Below, in pieces: positions 22,663 through 23,558 of a stretch of 23,558 nucleotides of DNA; position 1 is the stretch's first letter, and every line of letters begins with the position of its first letter. The stretch is from an uncultured Oscillospiraceae bacterium (lineage in GTDB: Bacteria > Bacillota > Clostridia > Oscillospirales > Acutalibacteraceae). Made by a program: the position numbers and the translations under genes. The notes beneath the pieces are model-generated. The model worked only from the letters and a program-made list of their open reading frames with translations. It was not told where the DNA came from and did not search any database. The stretch spans positions 1 through 23,558 of the forward strand of contig CABUAS010000021.1 in assembly GCA_902489595.1 (NCBI GenBank). The letters run 5' to 3'.

Positions 22663-23490
22663 TTATTTTATATAATCCATTTCAATTAATATCCATGCGG
22701 CAGGCTCAAATTCTCGCATATACTCTTCATCATTTGATTCATACATTCTTATGGCGTGGTCATAAAATGCGTCAAAATATTCCTGCCCTGAATAGCAGAC
22801 TGATTTTAGAATTTCATATGGCGTAAGGTCTTTCAAAACAATCCACATAAGATTATCTTTCATTCCCTCAACGTTTCCTTTAAGAAATTCTTTGTAAATA
22901 TATTTGAGTGTGTAATCGCCGTAATTCATTAAAAGATTATATTTGTCGGGGTTGGCATTAATATAATCATTCGGCGCAGAGGAATAAGCAATCTCTTTGT
23001 TATTCTCAATATCGGCAAATAGTTTTTCAATCGCCTTATCAGTATTAAAATTACTTGCTTCAATGGCTTTTGAAAAGTTATTCTTAATTAGTTGCTCACC
23101 GACAGTGCCGTGTATATCTTCAAAGTTATCAATAATTCCCTCGGGGAAAACTCTGTTCAAATCCTTTAAGAGCAGACCGCCGTCTCTCGGTTCCCAGTAT
23201 TCTTTTAATGAAAACTGACCGTCGTCATCAATATTAAAGGTAATGGCGGCATATCCGGCACTTCCGCTTGTTTCATCAAGCAAATCATTATTGATGTCAA
23301 ATTCACCGTAATTCCTGTAAACAAAAGCCGTAAGGCAGGTGCGGTCATTTTTATTATTTATACTGCCCATTTGAGTACGCAGTGTATAGTGACTTTCAAT
23401 TTTGTACCGACCGTTAAGATATTTGCCGTTGTGGTAATTCAGTATTTCACGTGAAATGGCAGATTCAAGGTTATTTGTGTTGGGAAGCAT
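22663..23490 (-). CDS. Protein like the C-terminal region of M56/BlaR1-type proteins, no membrane part
   Basis: A 275-aa minus-strand frame. It resembles, from memory of the family, the extracellular C-terminal module found after the membrane domain of Clostridial M56/BlaR1-like proteins: an opening LESAISREILNYHNGKY and ESHYTL, then YAAITFNIDDDGQF-SLKEYWEPRDGG (about 79-104), VFPEGIID, and NPDKYNLLMNYGDYTLKYIYKEF. Here it has no signal peptide, transmembrane helix or HEXXH peptidase motif. The ATG at 23490 lacks a Shine-Dalgarno, and an in-frame TAG lies upstream at 23512-23514 (minus reading), so no longer start exists in this frame. It may be a stand-alone relative, a 5'-truncated remnant, or have its first part beyond a break. 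It converges on the fucosidase gene and shares the terminator at 22597-22631. Function unknown. Confidence 0.65.
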   Translation of the reverse strand: MLPNTNNLESAISREILNYHNGKYLNGRYKIESHYTLRTQMGSINNKNDRTCLTAFVYRNYGEFDINNDLLDETSGSAGYAAITFNIDDDGQFSLKEYWEPRDGGLLLKDLNRVFPEGIIDNFEDIHGTVGEQLIKNNFSKAIEASNFNTDKAIEKLFADIENNKEIAYSSAPNDYINANPDKYNLLMNYGDYTLKYIYKEFLKGNVEGMKDNLMWIVLKDLTPYEILKSVCYSGQEYFDAFYDHAIRMYESNDEEYMREFEPAAWILIEMDYIK

Positions 23491-23504
23491 TTCGTAAATT
23501 CTGG

Positions 23505-23529
23505 AGACTAACTATTAAAAGTCAAGTCT
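23505..23529. promoter_or_regulatory. Imperfect inverted repeat upstream of the minus-strand gene
   Basis: AGACTAACT (23505-23513) and AGTCAAGTCT (23520-23529) are nearly inverse complements around ATTAAA. Read on the minus strand it overlaps a TTGACT (23520-23525 region) that could serve as a -35 box, but I see no good -10 at 16-18 bases, so an operator or promoter role is only a possibility. Confidence 0.25.
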
Positions 23530-23558
23530 AAAAATAAAAAGATGTTGTAAAAAAACAA

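Overview
The window reads as chromosomal core sequence from a Gram-positive gut-type Clostridium relative, most likely the Ruminococcaceae/Oscillospiraceae. The reasons are moderately low GC, clear Shine-Dalgarno sites, Firmicutes gene orders (dprA-topA-trmFO; plsX-rnc-smc-ftsY; yhbY-nadD-yqeK-rsfS-leuS), folate-dependent TrmFO, and a GH38/GH29 glycosidase pair. The taxon is inferred from gene order and protein style only.

Positions 89-17700 hold one long, densely packed run of plus-strand housekeeping genes, mostly overlapping or a few bases apart: a TrmH-family RNA methyltransferase, dprA (interrupted), topA, trmFO, plsX, rnc, an Elp3-like radical SAM gene, smc, ftsY, rdgB, yhbY, nadD, yqeK, rsfS and leuS. 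They cover DNA uptake and topology, chromosome condensation, tRNA/rRNA modification and processing, membrane lipid and protein targeting, NAD synthesis, nucleotide cleaning and ribosome control. Start codons often sit inside the previous stop (TAATG, ATGA, TTGA), which suggests translational coupling. The run ends after leuS at a strong rho-independent terminator (17866-17904).

Between the leuS stop and that terminator lie three short palindromic units (17731-17850). They share a GTAG lead and a closing G but have different, internally complementary stems. A perfect 10-base direct repeat brackets the cluster.

Positions 18007-22591 form a self-contained two-gene unit with its own sigma-A-type promoter (17939-17966) and a bidirectional terminator (22597-22631). 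It encodes a GH38 alpha-mannosidase and a GH29 alpha-L-fucosidase, both without signal peptides, so they probably trim imported mannose- and fucose-bearing oligosaccharides in the cytoplasm. Converging on it from the right is a minus-strand gene (23490-22663) that resembles only the C-terminal extracellular part of M56/BlaR1-like membrane proteins.

The most notable oddities are an in-frame TAA in the N-terminal region of dprA, the hairpin-repeat cluster after leuS, and the orphan BlaR1-type domain. I saw no CRISPR array, tRNA, rRNA, transposase, phage gene or convincing new defence system; most of this window is ordinary core genome.
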